Assembly (NCBI GenBank): GCA_031429105.1 | Contig: JANOYV010000100.1 | Location: 40,641 to 104,640, forward strand | Origin: JAKFWF01 sp031429105 | Lineage (GTDB): Bacteria > Pseudomonadota > Alphaproteobacteria > Rhizobiales > Hyphomicrobiaceae | DNA length: 64,000 bases | Direction: 5' to 3' | Shown here: in pieces, positions 34,872 through 44,860 of the stretch | How the letters are laid out: every line of letters begins with the position of its first letter | How positions within the stretch are numbered: the first letter of the stretch is position 1 | Notes under the pieces: model-generated | What the model was told of the DNA's origin: nothing | The model's database searches: none | The model's input: only the letters and a program-made list of their open reading frames with translations | Translations under genes and position numbers: made by a program

Positions 34872-36473
34872 ATGCAACTCACCGTTTGGACCTACGAAGG
34901 GCCACCCCACGTCGGCGCGATGCGAATCGCGACCGCGATGGAAGGTGTGCATTACGTCCTGCACGCGCCACAAGGCGACACCTATGCGGACCTGTTGTTC
35001 ACGATGATCGAGCGGCGCTCGAAGCGTCCACCGGTGACCTACACGACATTTCAGGCGCGCGATCTGGGCGGAGACACAGCCGAGCTTTTCAAGATCTCAG
35101 CGCAAGATGCGTTTGATCGCTTTAAGCCCCAGGTGATGCTGGTTGGCGCGTCCTGCACAGCCGAGCTGATCCAGGACGATCCCGGTGGGTTGGCGAAAAC
35201 GCTAGGGCTTCCAATTCCAGTCGTGGCGCTTGATCTGCCATCGTATCAGCGCAAGGAAAACTGGGGCGCATCTGAGACGTTCTATCAACTCGTGCGTGCA
35301 ATCTGCACGCCTTATGCGCCACCTTCTGGAACGAAGCGCGAGCCTCGCCCCGAAGGCCGCAGACCGAGTTGCAATCTGTTGGGCGCGACTGCCCTCGGCT
35401 TCCGCCATCGCGATGATGTCCGTGAAATCACCAGCCTGTTGTCGCAGCTTGGCATCGACGTAAACGTAGCAGCCCCACTCGATGCAACGCCGACCGATCT
35501 GGCGCGCCTGGGAGCAGCCGACTTCAACGTCGTGCTTTATCCGGAGACGGGTGCGCAAGCTGCCACTTGGCTGAAGCGCACGTTTGGACAGCCGGCAACC
35601 AACACCGTGCCGATCGGTGTTGGAGCGACCCGCAAGTTTGTTGAGGAAGCAGCGTCACTTGCAGGTATCGACGCTACGGCATTTCTCGCAAAATCATCAT
35701 CACGCCTGCCATGGTATTCGCGCTCGGTCGATAGCACCTACCTGACCGGCAAGCGGGTGTTTGTGTTCGGCGATGCAACGCACGCGGTCGCTGCCGCCAA
35801 GATGGCAACTGAAGAGCTCGGCTTCACAGTTGTCGGTCTTGGCACCTACAGCCGCGAGTTTGCCCGCGAAGTGCGCGAGGCAGCCAAGCTCTACAACGTC
35901 GAGCCGCTTATCTCGGACGACTACCTCGAAGTCGAAGCCAAGATTGCGGAAGCCCAACCGGAACTCGTACTCGGCACGCAGATGGAGCGCCACATCGCCA
36001 AGCGCCTGGGGCTGCCCTGCGCCGTGATTTCAGCGCCTGTTCACGTCCAGGATTTCCCCGCGCGCTACTCGCCACAAATGGGCTTCGAAGGTGCCAACGT
36101 CATTTTCGATACCTGGGTTCACCCTTTGATGATGGGCCTGGAGGAGCACTTGCTCCAGATGTTCCGCGAAGATGAGGAATTCAACGACACGACGCCCTCG
36201 CATCTTGGACATCGCGTCAAGAAAATTGCGACGGTCGATATCGCGCCATCAACACCTACAGCTGAACCAATCGCTGTTGCTGCAATGCCCACCGAGCCAG
36301 CCGCCATGACCAAGGCACGTTGGACTGCGGAAGGTGAAAAAGAACTTGGAAAAATCCCCTTCTTCGTGCGGGGAAAAGCACGTCGCAACACAGAGCGCTT
36401 CGCAGAAGAGCGCAAGCTGGAAACGATAACCATAGAGACATTGTACGATGCTAAAGCGCACTACAGCCGCTAA
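34872..36473 (+). CDS. bchB: Dark-operative protochlorophyllide reductase subunit B
   Basis: 533 residues, typical length. It pairs with BchN and provides one cluster ligand and the substrate site. N-terminal MQLTVWTYEGPPHVGAMRIA and HAPQGDTYADLLFTMIERR are family hallmarks, as are VGASCTAELIQDDPGGLA, LGTQMERHIAKRLGLPCAVIS and the C-terminal WTAEGEKELGKIPFFVRGKARRNTERFA, the small helical domain. The start codon is four bases after the bchN stop. The 3' end overlaps bchH by 26 bases, giving coupled translation. Confidence 0.97.
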   Translation: MQLTVWTYEGPPHVGAMRIATAMEGVHYVLHAPQGDTYADLLFTMIERRSKRPPVTYTTFQARDLGGDTAELFKISAQDAFDRFKPQVMLVGASCTAELIQDDPGGLAKTLGLPIPVVALDLPSYQRKENWGASETFYQLVRAICTPYAPPSGTKREPRPEGRRPSCNLLGATALGFRHRDDVREITSLLSQLGIDVNVAAPLDATPTDLARLGAADFNVVLYPETGAQAATWLKRTFGQPATNTVPIGVGATRKFVEEAASLAGIDATAFLAKSSSRLPWYSRSVDSTYLTGKRVFVFGDATHAVAAAKMATEELGFTVVGLGTYSREFAREVREAAKLYNVEPLISDDYLEVEAKIAEAQPELVLGTQMERHIAKRLGLPCAVISAPVHVQDFPARYSPQMGFEGANVIFDTWVHPLMMGLEEHLLQMFREDEEFNDTTPSHLGHRVKKIATVDIAPSTPTAEPIAVAAMPTEPAAMTKARWTAEGEKELGKIPFFVRGKARRNTERFAEERKLETITIETLYDAKAHYSR

Positions 36474-39400
36474 GGCGACCCCCATCAAGGTCGTTCTGTT
36501 GACGATGGATACGCACGTGGCGAGCGCCACAGAGCGCGCGCGTGCAGTCCTGATGCGCGAGCTTCCCAGTTTAACATTACGCGTTCATGCTGCTGCCGAA
36601 TGGTCGAGTGATCCAAAGGCGCTCGATGCCTGCCGGGCTGACATTGCATCGGGTGACATCATCATCAACACGATGCTGTTCATGGAAGATCACTTCAAGC
36701 CGATCCTGGCTGATCTGGTGGCACGTCGTAACACGTGCGATGCTATGGTCTGCGCCATGTCGGCGACTGAGGTGACGACGCTGACCCGCATGGGTCGGTT
36801 CGACATGAGCAAGCCGCAGTCCGGTCCACTGGCATTCATCAAAAAATTGCGCGGCACCAAGTCCAAGGAAAAGACGGCCGGTGCCCAGCAGATGAAAATG
36901 CTGCGCCGCCTGCCGCAGATCTTGCGCTTTATCCCCGGCACCGCCCAGGACGTGCGCGCCTATTTCCTGACACTCCAGTACTGGCTCGGTGGCTCGGAAA
37001 AGAATATCGCCAGCATGGTTCGCCTGCTGGTCGACCGGTATGCAGACGGCCCACGCAAGGCGCTGCGCGGCACACTGAAAGTTGCAGCACCGGAAGAATA
37101 TCCCGAAGTTGGCGTTTATCATCCGAGCATGCCCGGACGGCTGTCGAACACACTTTCGAGCCTGCCGACACCTCAATCCAAGACCCACGGGACAGTGGGC
37201 GTGCTAATGTTGCGTTCCTATCTGCTGGCCAACAATGCGGGACATTACGACGGGGCGATCGCTGCCCTCGAAGCCCGCGGCCTCAAGGTCATCCCCGCGT
37301 TTGCAACCGGGCTCGACGGGCGTCCAGCCATCGAGCAATTCTTTTTCAATAGTGCGGGCCAGCCGACGATCGATGCAATGGTGTCGCTCACTGGCTTCTC
37401 ACTCGTCGGTGGACCTGCCTACAACGACAGCAAGGCTGCGGAAGAAATCCTCGCCAAGCTCGACGTGCCTTACATCTCGGCCACGCCGGTGGAGTTCCAG
37501 ACGCTCGAGCAATGGGGTGCCTCGGATCGTGGGCTACTCCCCGTCGAGGCGACGATGATGGTCGCAATCCCGGAACTGGATGGTGCCACTGGCACTGCAG
37601 TCTTTGGTGGGCGGGTCAGTGCCACCGGTGCTAAGTGCACCGGCTGCCATCGCGGTTGCGTTTTTACTGCTAACGACAACACGCGCGACATGCACGTATG
37701 CATTGATCGGGCAGAGATGCTGGCTGCCCGGGTCGACAAGCTCGTGACGTTGCGACGTTCTGAACGGTCGAAGCGCAAAATCGCAACCGTCATTTTCAAT
37801 TTCCCGCCGAACGCAGGGAATACTGGTACCGCCGCGTACCTTTCCGTGTTCGAATCTCTGCACAACACGATGCTGGGTATGAAGGCGTCGGGCTATACGG
37901 TGACTGTGCCGGAAACAGTCGACGATCTGCGCAACCAGATTATCAAGGGCAATGCTGAGCAGTTCGGCGCCATGGCAAATGTGCACGCTCGCGTTGCAAC
38001 TGACGACCACGTCAAGCGCGAACGCTGGCTGCCCCAGATCGAAGCGCAATGGGGCCCGGCTCCGGGTCGGCAATTGACCGATGGCAGCTCGATCCAGATT
38101 CTCGGCGAGCAGTTCGGTAACGTGTTCGTCGGCATTCAACCCTCGTTCGGGTACGAGGGCGATCCGATGCGGCTTCTGTTCGAAAAGGGCTTCGCACCGA
38201 CGCATGCGTTCTCAGCATTCTATCGCTGGATCAACGAAGACTTTGGCGCCCATGCGGTTCTCCATTTCGGCACCCACGGCGCGCTGGAATTCATGCCGGG
38301 CAAGCAGGCTGGCCTCTCAGGGTCCAGCTGGCCGGATCGCTTGATCGGTGATCTGCCGAACCTTTATCTCTATGCCTCGAACAATCCGTCCGAGGGTATG
38401 ATCGCCAAGCGCCGGGCCTACGCCACGCTCATCAGTTATCTGACGCCTCCGGTTGCTCAAGCCGGTCTCTATCGTGGGTTGATCGATCTGAAGTCGTCAA
38501 TTGATCGCTGGCGCCAGAGCGAAGAGACGACGGGCGCGGCAGCCGAGCAGCTTTCAATTGCAATCCAGGCGCAAGCGGCGGCTTTGGATCTCGTGAAGGC
38601 AGAGCCACTTTGGGGTGCGGCTTCCGAAGCCGAAATCACGAAACTCACGGAGGCTGTCCTCGAACTCGAATACACACTTATTCCACATGGTCTGCATATT
38701 GTCGGCGCGAAGCTTTCGGTTGCCGAGCGCACCGACATGCTGCTGTCATCGGCCGATGCCGGACACGGTGTCAAATTGGATCGCGCTGCAATCCAATCGC
38801 TGGTCGAGGGTGCGACGGCAGAACAGGCACTTGCTGTCGCCGGTATTCCGTTGGACGATGCCAACATCGCGATTTTCCGCGAATTGGCTGCAACCGATGC
38901 GCTGCTGGCAGTGGACCACGAGGTCGTTGGTATTCTGCGCGCACTCGATGGTCGTTTTATTCGGCCAGCTCCCGGTGGTGATCTTCTGCGGACGCCTGCA
39001 ATTCTGCCGACAGGCCGCAACCTGCACGGCTTTGATCCCTTCCGAATCCCAAGCCCTTATGCTGTGCAAGACGGTGCAAAACAGGCAGCGAAGCTCCTTG
39101 AGCGCCACATGGAAGACGGCAATGACTTCCCCGAGTCGATCGCGATGGTCCTGTGGGGTACCGACAACCTAAAGTCAGAAGGCGGGCCGATCGCTCAAGC
39201 GCTCGCCCTGATCGGCGCCAAGCCGCGCTTTGACAGCTATGGTCGTCTGGCCGGCGCCGAACTGATCCCGCTCGACCAACTCCTGCGACCACGCGTCGAC
39301 GTTGTGATTTCGCTGTCTGGCATTTTCCGCGACCTGCTGCCCCTGCAGATCAAGCTTCTGGCCGAAGCCTCGTTCATGGCTGCTTCCGCTGACGAACCCA

Positions 39401-40212
39401 CCGATCAGAATTTCGTGCGCAAGCATGCCCTGGAATTCATCGCAAAAAATGGCGGTGATCTGGAAACGGCATCGCTGCGCGTGTTCGGCAACGCTGACGG
39501 CGCTTACGGCTCGAACGTCAACAATTTGATCGAGAATGGTCGCTGGGAAGACGAGGACGAACTTGCCGAAACCTACACGCGCCGCAAGGGCTTCGCTTAT
39601 GGCCGCGCTGGCACTCCAATGCAGCAGCCGGAATTGCTGAAAACCGTGTTGGCGGGCGTTGATCTCGCCTATCAGAATCTCGACTCGGTGGAGCTTGGCG
39701 TCACCACCGTCGACAACTATTTCGATACGCTCGGCGGCATTAGCCGCGCGGTGCGGCGCGCCAAGGGCGGCGTGGCAGCGCCCGTCTATATCGGCGACCA
39801 GACCAAGGGCGAAGGCCAGGTGCGGACACTGGGCGAACAAGTCTCGCTCGAAACCCGTACCCGTATGCTGAACCCAAAGTGGTACGAGGGCATGTTGAAG
39901 CACGGCTATGAAGGCGTGCGTCAAATCGAGGTCCACGTCACCAACACGATGGGCTGGTCGGCGACCACCGGCGAAGTGGCTCCATGGGTCTATCAGCAAT
40001 TGACCCAGACTTTCGTCCTCGACCTTGAAATGCGCGAACGTTTGGCAACGCTTAATCCTACCGCCTCGGCCAAGGTCGCAAGCCGACTGCTGGAAGCACA
40101 CGATCGCAAATATTGGACGCCGGATGAGGCGACCCTCGCAGCGCTGCGTCGCGCTGGCGAAGAACTCGAAGACCGGCTTGAAGGCATCACATACAAGGAG
40201 GCTGCAGAATGA
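36448..40212 (+). CDS. bchH: Magnesium chelatase subunit H
   Basis: 1254 residues, at the upper end for BchH. It binds protoporphyrin IX and, with BchI and BchD, inserts Mg2+, the first committed step of bacteriochlorophyll synthesis. Blocks seen: PIKVVLLTMDTHVASATERA at the start, RNTCDAMVCAMSATEVTTLTRMG, FNFPPNAGNTGTAAYLSVFESL, HFGTHGALEFMPGKQAGLSG, NLYLYASNNPSEGMIAKRR, and NVHMEDG-like and TRMLNPKWYEGMLKHGYEGVR segments near the C-terminus. The partner subunits BchI and BchD are not in the window and must be encoded elsewhere. It overlaps bchL by four bases. Confidence 0.97.
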   Translation: MLKRTTAAKATPIKVVLLTMDTHVASATERARAVLMRELPSLTLRVHAAAEWSSDPKALDACRADIASGDIIINTMLFMEDHFKPILADLVARRNTCDAMVCAMSATEVTTLTRMGRFDMSKPQSGPLAFIKKLRGTKSKEKTAGAQQMKMLRRLPQILRFIPGTAQDVRAYFLTLQYWLGGSEKNIASMVRLLVDRYADGPRKALRGTLKVAAPEEYPEVGVYHPSMPGRLSNTLSSLPTPQSKTHGTVGVLMLRSYLLANNAGHYDGAIAALEARGLKVIPAFATGLDGRPAIEQFFFNSAGQPTIDAMVSLTGFSLVGGPAYNDSKAAEEILAKLDVPYISATPVEFQTLEQWGASDRGLLPVEATMMVAIPELDGATGTAVFGGRVSATGAKCTGCHRGCVFTANDNTRDMHVCIDRAEMLAARVDKLVTLRRSERSKRKIATVIFNFPPNAGNTGTAAYLSVFESLHNTMLGMKASGYTVTVPETVDDLRNQIIKGNAEQFGAMANVHARVATDDHVKRERWLPQIEAQWGPAPGRQLTDGSSIQILGEQFGNVFVGIQPSFGYEGDPMRLLFEKGFAPTHAFSAFYRWINEDFGAHAVLHFGTHGALEFMPGKQAGLSGSSWPDRLIGDLPNLYLYASNNPSEGMIAKRRAYATLISYLTPPVAQAGLYRGLIDLKSSIDRWRQSEETTGAAAEQLSIAIQAQAAALDLVKAEPLWGAASEAEITKLTEAVLELEYTLIPHGLHIVGAKLSVAERTDMLLSSADAGHGVKLDRAAIQSLVEGATAEQALAVAGIPLDDANIAIFRELAATDALLAVDHEVVGILRALDGRFIRPAPGGDLLRTPAILPTGRNLHGFDPFRIPSPYAVQDGAKQAAKLLERHMEDGNDFPESIAMVLWGTDNLKSEGGPIAQALALIGAKPRFDSYGRLAGAELIPLDQLLRPRVDVVISLSGIFRDLLPLQIKLLAEASFMAASADEPTDQNFVRKHALEFIAKNGGDLETASLRVFGNADGAYGSNVNNLIENGRWEDEDELAETYTRRKGFAYGRAGTPMQQPELLKTVLAGVDLAYQNLDSVELGVTTVDNYFDTLGGISRAVRRAKGGVAAPVYIGDQTKGEGQVRTLGEQVSLETRTRMLNPKWYEGMLKHGYEGVRQIEVHVTNTMGWSATTGEVAPWVYQQLTQTFVLDLEMRERLATLNPTASAKVASRLLEAHDRKYWTPDEATLAALRRAGEELEDRLEGITYKEAAE

Positions 40213-41123
40213 CGGTCATCTCGCTAGATCGCCCCGGCGCGAAGCCTCTCCCCGTGCGCGGTGATGGCGAAGGCAGCGTGCAGGTTCGGCTCGATCCGAA
40301 CGTGCAGATTTCGACAACTGCCAAAGTCTTTGCGGTTTACGGCAAGGGCGGCATCGGCAAGAGCACGACATCGTCAAACCTGTCAGTGGCGTTCTCGAAG
40401 CTCGGCAAGCGCGTGTTGCAGATCGGCTGCGACCCGAAGCATGATTCAACCTTCACGCTCACCAAGAAGTTGATGCCAACCGTCATCGACGTGCTTGAGC
40501 AGGTGAACTTCCACACGGAGGAACTTCGCGTCGAAGACTTCGTGTACGAGGGCTACAATGGCGTCATGTGCGTCGAAGCCGGCGGCCCACCAGCCGGAAC
40601 TGGGTGCGGTGGTTATGTGGTCGGCCAAACGGTCAAGCTCCTGAAAGAGCATCACTTGCTGGAAGATACCGACGTCGTGATCTTTGACGTGTTGGGTGAC
40701 GTCGTTTGCGGCGGCTTCGCATCTCCCCTGCAGCACGCCGAGCGCGCCCTGATCGTCACCGCCAATGACTTCGACAGCATTTTCGCCATGAACCGGATTG
40801 CAGCAGCCATCCAGGCGAAATCCAAGAACTACGCGGTCCGCGTTGGTGGCGTTATCGCTAATCGCTCGGCCAACACCGATGAGATCGACCGGTACAATGC
40901 GGCAGCTGGCCTGGACCGGATCGCGCACTTCCCCGACCTCGATGAAATCCGCCGTTCACGACTTAAAAAGTCGACACTGTTCGAAATGCCCGAGACTTCA
41001 GCCCTTGAAGCCGTGAAGCAGGAGTATCTGCGACTGGCGGCAAATCTGTGGGTCGGTGGCGAAGCAAAAATTGCCCGGCCCATGAAAGATCGAGAGATCT
41101 TTGATTTCCTAGGCTTTGATTGA
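40209..41123 (+). CDS. bchL: Dark-operative protochlorophyllide reductase iron protein
   Basis: 304 residues, a NifH-like homodimeric ATPase that donates electrons to BchNB. The P-loop is AVYGKGGIGKSTTSSNLS, followed by QIGCDPKHDSTFT; the bridging [4Fe-4S] ligands lie in GPPAGTGCGGYVVGQTV and DVLGDVVCGGFASPL. No fault in any motif. Starting ATG overlaps the bchH stop (ATGA). It supplies the reducing equivalents independent of light, so the cell can make bacteriochlorophyll in darkness. Confidence 0.97.
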   Translation: MTVISLDRPGAKPLPVRGDGEGSVQVRLDPNVQISTTAKVFAVYGKGGIGKSTTSSNLSVAFSKLGKRVLQIGCDPKHDSTFTLTKKLMPTVIDVLEQVNFHTEELRVEDFVYEGYNGVMCVEAGGPPAGTGCGGYVVGQTVKLLKEHHLLEDTDVVIFDVLGDVVCGGFASPLQHAERALIVTANDFDSIFAMNRIAAAIQAKSKNYAVRVGGVIANRSANTDEIDRYNAAAGLDRIAHFPDLDEIRRSRLKKSTLFEMPETSALEAVKQEYLRLAANLWVGGEAKIARPMKDREIFDFLGFD

Positions 41124-41168
41124 TCGACCACCCCGTACCGTGAAGTGCCGTTGCAAAGGTCACGTTTA

Positions 41169-41870
41169 ATGCCAACCCTGTCCTATCTTGAGCGTCGCGA
41201 AAAAATCGAAGCCTACTTCGATCGGACGGCTGCGGATGCTTGGAAGCGACTGACTTCGACAGAACCCGTTGGTCGCATTCGCACCACGGTGCGTGCTGGG
41301 CGTGATCGGATGCGCAGCACCTTGCTGTCATGGCTGCCAGATGATCTGTCCGGCGCGCGTATTCTGGATGCAGGTTGCGGCACCGGGGCGCTCGCCGTTG
41401 AAGCAGCGCTGCGCGGAGCAACGGTTGTCGCAATCGATCTGTCGCCAACGCTGGTCGATCTGGCACGCGACCGGGCCGCTGAAATCAAGATGCCGGGCTC
41501 AATCGAGTTCCTGGCTGGCGACATGCTGCACCCCTCGCACGGTCGCTTCGACCACGTCGTGTGCATGGATTCACTGATCCACTATTATGCGCCAGATACG
41601 ACCAAGGTTTTGGCTGGGCTGTGCTCGCGCACCGACAAATCTGTTGTGTTTACGTTCGCGCCGAACAACCCGCTCCTCGCGACAGCGATCGTCATCGGTC
41701 GATTGTTCCCGAAGACTGATCGCGCGCCATTCATTCAACCAGTCAGTGCAGACAAATTGCGCGGCTTAATCGCCACCGAACCTCGGTTGGTTGATTTCAA
41801 AGTAGTGCGCACGCAAAAGATATCGAGTGGTTTTTACACGTCGCAGGCAATGGAGCTTCGGCGGTCATGA
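41169..41870 (+). CDS. bchM: Magnesium protoporphyrin IX O-methyltransferase
   Basis: 233 residues from ATG 41169, where the family start MPTLSYLERREKIEAYFDRTA begins; a GTG at 41145 would add eight residues and is less likely. BchM methylates the C13 propionate of Mg-protoporphyrin with SAM. Motif I is ARILDAGCGTGALAVEAALRGATVVAIDLS, followed by FDHVVCMDSLIHY and FTFAPNNPLLATAI. The stop overlaps the lhaA start by four bases. Its product is the substrate of AcsF, encoded further down the same operon. Confidence 0.95.
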   Translation: MPTLSYLERREKIEAYFDRTAADAWKRLTSTEPVGRIRTTVRAGRDRMRSTLLSWLPDDLSGARILDAGCGTGALAVEAALRGATVVAIDLSPTLVDLARDRAAEIKMPGSIEFLAGDMLHPSHGRFDHVVCMDSLIHYYAPDTTKVLAGLCSRTDKSVVFTFAPNNPLLATAIVIGRLFPKTDRAPFIQPVSADKLRGLIATEPRLVDFKVVRTQKISSGFYTSQAMELRRS

Positions 41871-43300
41871 AGTCGATTTCGAACAAGCTCGCCTCCCAGT
41901 GGGGCAAACTTAGTCCCCGATTTTTGCCGTTCGCCGATGCCGCGACCGATGAGCTACCGCTCGGGCGACTGCTCCGCTTGTCGTTGTTCCAGTTCACCGT
42001 CGGGATGGCCATTGCACTGCTGATCGGCACACTCAATCGCGTGATGATCGTTGAGCTTGGTGTCTCGGCGTGGCTGGTCGCGGTGATGGTGTCGCTGCCA
42101 CTGATTTTTGCGCCGTTCCGCGCAATGATCGGATTCAAATCTGATAACTACAAATCGCATCTGGGCTGGAAGCGCGTACCCTACATCTGGCTCGGCACCA
42201 TGATGCAGTTTGGTGGCTTTGCCATTATGCCGATGGCATTGCTACTGCTATCCGGCGACACCACAGGCCCAGCCTGGATTGGCGATGCAGCAGCAGCTCT
42301 GGCCTTCCTGATGGTCGGCATGGGCCTGCACACCGTGCAAACGTGCGGCTTAGCCCTTGCCACCGACTTAGCGCCAGCGCACGCACGCCCGAAGGTCGTC
42401 GCCTTGATGTGCATGATGCTTCTCGTCGGCGTCATCGTCAGCTCCGTTGTGTTTGGACTTCTGCTCGCGAATTTCACTCCCGTAAAGTTGATCCAAGTGG
42501 TGCAGGGCGCGGCATTGGTGACGCTTTTGTTCAATTCGGCAGCACTTTGGAAACAGGAAGCGCGCGACCCGAACGCAACCGCTGTGACCAAGGTGAGCCC
42601 CACGTTCCGTGCGTCCTGGGCAGCATTCACTGCTGATCGCCGTTCGAAGCGTCATCTGGTAGCCATTGGCCTTGGCACTGCAGCGTTCAGCATGGAAGAT
42701 ATCCTGCTGGAGCCTTTCGGCGGCCAAATCCTTCAATTGAGCGTGGCAACGACGACGCTGCTGACCGCGCTCCTCGGCGTGGGGAGTGCTGCCGGGCTGT
42801 GGCTTGCCGCGCGATTGCTTGGTCGAGGTGCAGATCCGCATCGGGTCGCCTCTTTTGGATTGATCGCTGGCCTGGCAGCCTTCTCGATCGTGACCTTTTC
42901 AGCCCCTCTTAAGTCGGGCGAGTTATTTGCCCTTGGTACGCTCTTTATTGGTTTTGGTGCTGGCCTGTTTGCTCATGGAACGCTCACGGCAACGATGGCG
43001 CTCGCACGAAAAGACGACACCGGACTTGCACTTGGTGCCTGGGGTGCTGTGCAGGCGACAACTGCTGGCTTGGCGATTGCTGCCGGCGGCATCATTTGCG
43101 ATGCCGTTAATGCGGCTGGGGCCAAAGGGCTGCTGGGTGTTGCACTGGCCGATCCATCGACCGGCTACCTCGTCGTCTACCACATAGAAATTGCGTTTCT
43201 GTTCGCCAGTCTCGTTGCAATCGGTCCCCTCGTGCGTGCGCACAAGGGCACTGACACGCTCTCTGCCTCACAGTTCGATCTTGTCCCGTTGTCGCGCTAA
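41867..43300 (+). CDS. lhaA: LH1 assembly protein of the PucC/LhaA family
   Basis: 477 residues with about 12 hydrophobic membrane segments. Family blocks include RLLRLSLFQFTVGMAIALLIGTLNRVMIVELGVSAWLVA, FAPFRAMIGFKSDNYKSHLGWKRVPYIWLGTMMQFGGFAIMP and FSMEDILLEPFGGQILQLSVATTTLLTA. LhaA is a major-facilitator relative that helps assemble light-harvesting complex 1; PucC is its LH2 counterpart. Its place between bchM and puhA identifies it as LhaA. In other purple bacteria promoters for puhA sit inside this gene, so reduced LhaA need not reduce PuhA. Confidence 0.92.
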   Translation: MKSISNKLASQWGKLSPRFLPFADAATDELPLGRLLRLSLFQFTVGMAIALLIGTLNRVMIVELGVSAWLVAVMVSLPLIFAPFRAMIGFKSDNYKSHLGWKRVPYIWLGTMMQFGGFAIMPMALLLLSGDTTGPAWIGDAAAALAFLMVGMGLHTVQTCGLALATDLAPAHARPKVVALMCMMLLVGVIVSSVVFGLLLANFTPVKLIQVVQGAALVTLLFNSAALWKQEARDPNATAVTKVSPTFRASWAAFTADRRSKRHLVAIGLGTAAFSMEDILLEPFGGQILQLSVATTTLLTALLGVGSAAGLWLAARLLGRGADPHRVASFGLIAGLAAFSIVTFSAPLKSGELFALGTLFIGFGAGLFAHGTLTATMALARKDDTGLALGAWGAVQATTAGLAIAAGGIICDAVNAAGAKGLLGVALADPSTGYLVVYHIEIAFLFASLVAIGPLVRAHKGTDTLSASQFDLVPLSR

Positions 43301-43356
43301 CCGAAGTTGCCTTTCGTTTCATCTACGCTGCAAAAAAACTCTGGAGGTCAAATCCA

Positions 43357-44187
43357 ATGAAAAGCGGAAACTATATCGATTTAGCTCAATTAGCGCTCTA
43401 CGCGTTCTGGTTTTTCTTTGCCGTGCTCATTTATTATCTGCACCAAGAGAGCAAGCGCGAGGGTTATCCGCTCGAGTCCGAGCGTTCCGATTACACCCGT
43501 CAAACGGGATTTCCAGGTTTGCCTGATGCAAAAACTTACGTGTTGCCGCACGGCGCCGGCACGCAAACCGTGCCCAATAACAACAGGGACACACGCACGA
43601 TCAAGGCCCGTGCGCTCGAGCCATGGGCCGGTGCGCCGCTTGTGCCAACCGGAAATCCCATGCTCGACGCGGTTGGGCCAGGCGCTTACGCAGAACGCGC
43701 AAATACGCCGGATCTGACCGTTGCCGGTACCGCCCGCATTGTACCTTTGCGGATTGCGAAAGACTATCATCTGGAAACCACCGATCCAGACCCACGGGGC
43801 ATGGCGGTGTTGGGCGCCGATGGGGTTGTGGCCGGCAAGGTTACCGATGTTTGGGTTGATCGTTCGGAAGCACTCATTCGCTACCTCGAAGTCGAAGTCG
43901 GTCAACGCCGTGTGCTACTGCCAGTCAACTTTGCCAACATCGAAAGCGTGAAGACCGGGGCAGAGATCCTCGGGCTCGAGTGGATGTTTAATCTCGTCAT
44001 GCCCAAGCAGCGTGCCGATATTGCCCGCCGCATCCAGGTGAACGCAATCATGGGGCGCCACTTTGCCGACGTGCCCGCGACCGCCAGTACAGACCATGTG
44101 ACGCGCCGCGAAGAAGATCGGATATGCGCCTATTACGGCGCTGGCACGCTTTACGCGTCACCGGAGCGCGCGGAGCCGCTGATATGA
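43357..44187 (+). CDS. puhA: Photosynthetic reaction centre H subunit
   Basis: 276 residues (usual 250-260, slightly long). One N-terminal membrane helix (about 8-31, LAQLALYAFWFFFAVLIYYL) is followed by the cytoplasmic PRC-barrel part: QESKREGYPLESERSDYTRQTGFPGLPDAKTYVLPHG, GNPMLDAVGPGAYAERA and VVAGKVTDVWVDRSEALIRYLEVEV, then GARVLLP-like VLLPVNFANIE. H stabilises the reaction centre core and the proton path to the secondary quinone. GGAGG precedes the ATG. It overlaps puhB by four bases. The L, M and cytochrome subunits are not in the window. Confidence 0.97.
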   Translation: MKSGNYIDLAQLALYAFWFFFAVLIYYLHQESKREGYPLESERSDYTRQTGFPGLPDAKTYVLPHGAGTQTVPNNNRDTRTIKARALEPWAGAPLVPTGNPMLDAVGPGAYAERANTPDLTVAGTARIVPLRIAKDYHLETTDPDPRGMAVLGADGVVAGKVTDVWVDRSEALIRYLEVEVGQRRVLLPVNFANIESVKTGAEILGLEWMFNLVMPKQRADIARRIQVNAIMGRHFADVPATASTDHVTRREEDRICAYYGAGTLYASPERAEPLI

Positions 44188-44834
44188 GTAACGACGACTT
44201 CGACTTCGAACCGATCCCGGGCTTGCCAGCAACTCCACCTGCTGGCGAGAACATCATCTGGCAGGGTGTGCCGTCATGGCGCATCCTGGCAACGCGCGTG
44301 TTTCATGCCGACAAGGTTGCACTATATTTTGCTATCCTGATGCTCTGGCGCTTTGCTGCGGTACAGTTTGACGGATTTGGCGGATACGAAGCTGGGCTTT
44401 CGGCGTTTCGCATTCTTCCGTTCGGAATGGTCGCGGTCGGCCTCCTGCTGTTACTGGCGTGGGGCACCGGCCGGTCCACCGTGTACACACTGACCAACAA
44501 ACGGGTCGTCATGCGTTACGGCATGGCCTTACCACTGACCATAAACCTACCGTTCGCAAAAATCGCAGCGGCAGACCTGAAAGCACACAGTGACGGCACT
44601 GGCGACATCGCGCTCGAAATGGTCGGCAAGGATGGCTTTGGTTATGCGGTCCTTTGGCCGCACGTGAAGCCATTCCAATTCGCTAAACCACAACCCATGC
44701 TACGTTGTATTACTCAGCCCGACAAAGTCGCTGAATTGCTTGCATCTGCACTGGGCGCATCAACGGTTGCATCGAGCAGTAAAACGCCGGAAAGTAAGGC
44801 TGTGGGTTGGCCTAAGTTCAGGGTCGCCGGGTAG
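44184..44834 (+). CDS. puhB: Reaction centre assembly protein PuhB
   Basis: 216 residues from ATG 44184, which overlaps the puhA TGA; upstream sequence in frame belongs to puhA. A polar head (DFDFEPIPGLPATPPAGENIIWQG) typical of PuhB leads to three hydrophobic segments and a PH-like domain (STVYTLTNKRVVMRYGMALPLTINLPF). PuhB helps insert bacteriochlorophyll or assemble the reaction centre in the membrane. The last 25 residues are a variable tail. Confidence 0.9.
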   Translation: MSNDDFDFEPIPGLPATPPAGENIIWQGVPSWRILATRVFHADKVALYFAILMLWRFAAVQFDGFGGYEAGLSAFRILPFGMVAVGLLLLLAWGTGRSTVYTLTNKRVVMRYGMALPLTINLPFAKIAAADLKAHSDGTGDIALEMVGKDGFGYAVLWPHVKPFQFAKPQPMLRCITQPDKVAELLASALGASTVASSSKTPESKAVGWPKFRVAG

Positions 44835-44860
44835 CGATTGATCGATACGGAGCTGATTGC

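Noticed and set aside
39175..40101. 308-codon minus frame opposite bchH
   Set aside because: Antisense shadow of the conserved C-terminal part of BchH; no own start signals.
41145..41168. GTG start for bchM
   Set aside because: The family's start sequence begins at ATG 41169; the extra eight residues have no counterpart.
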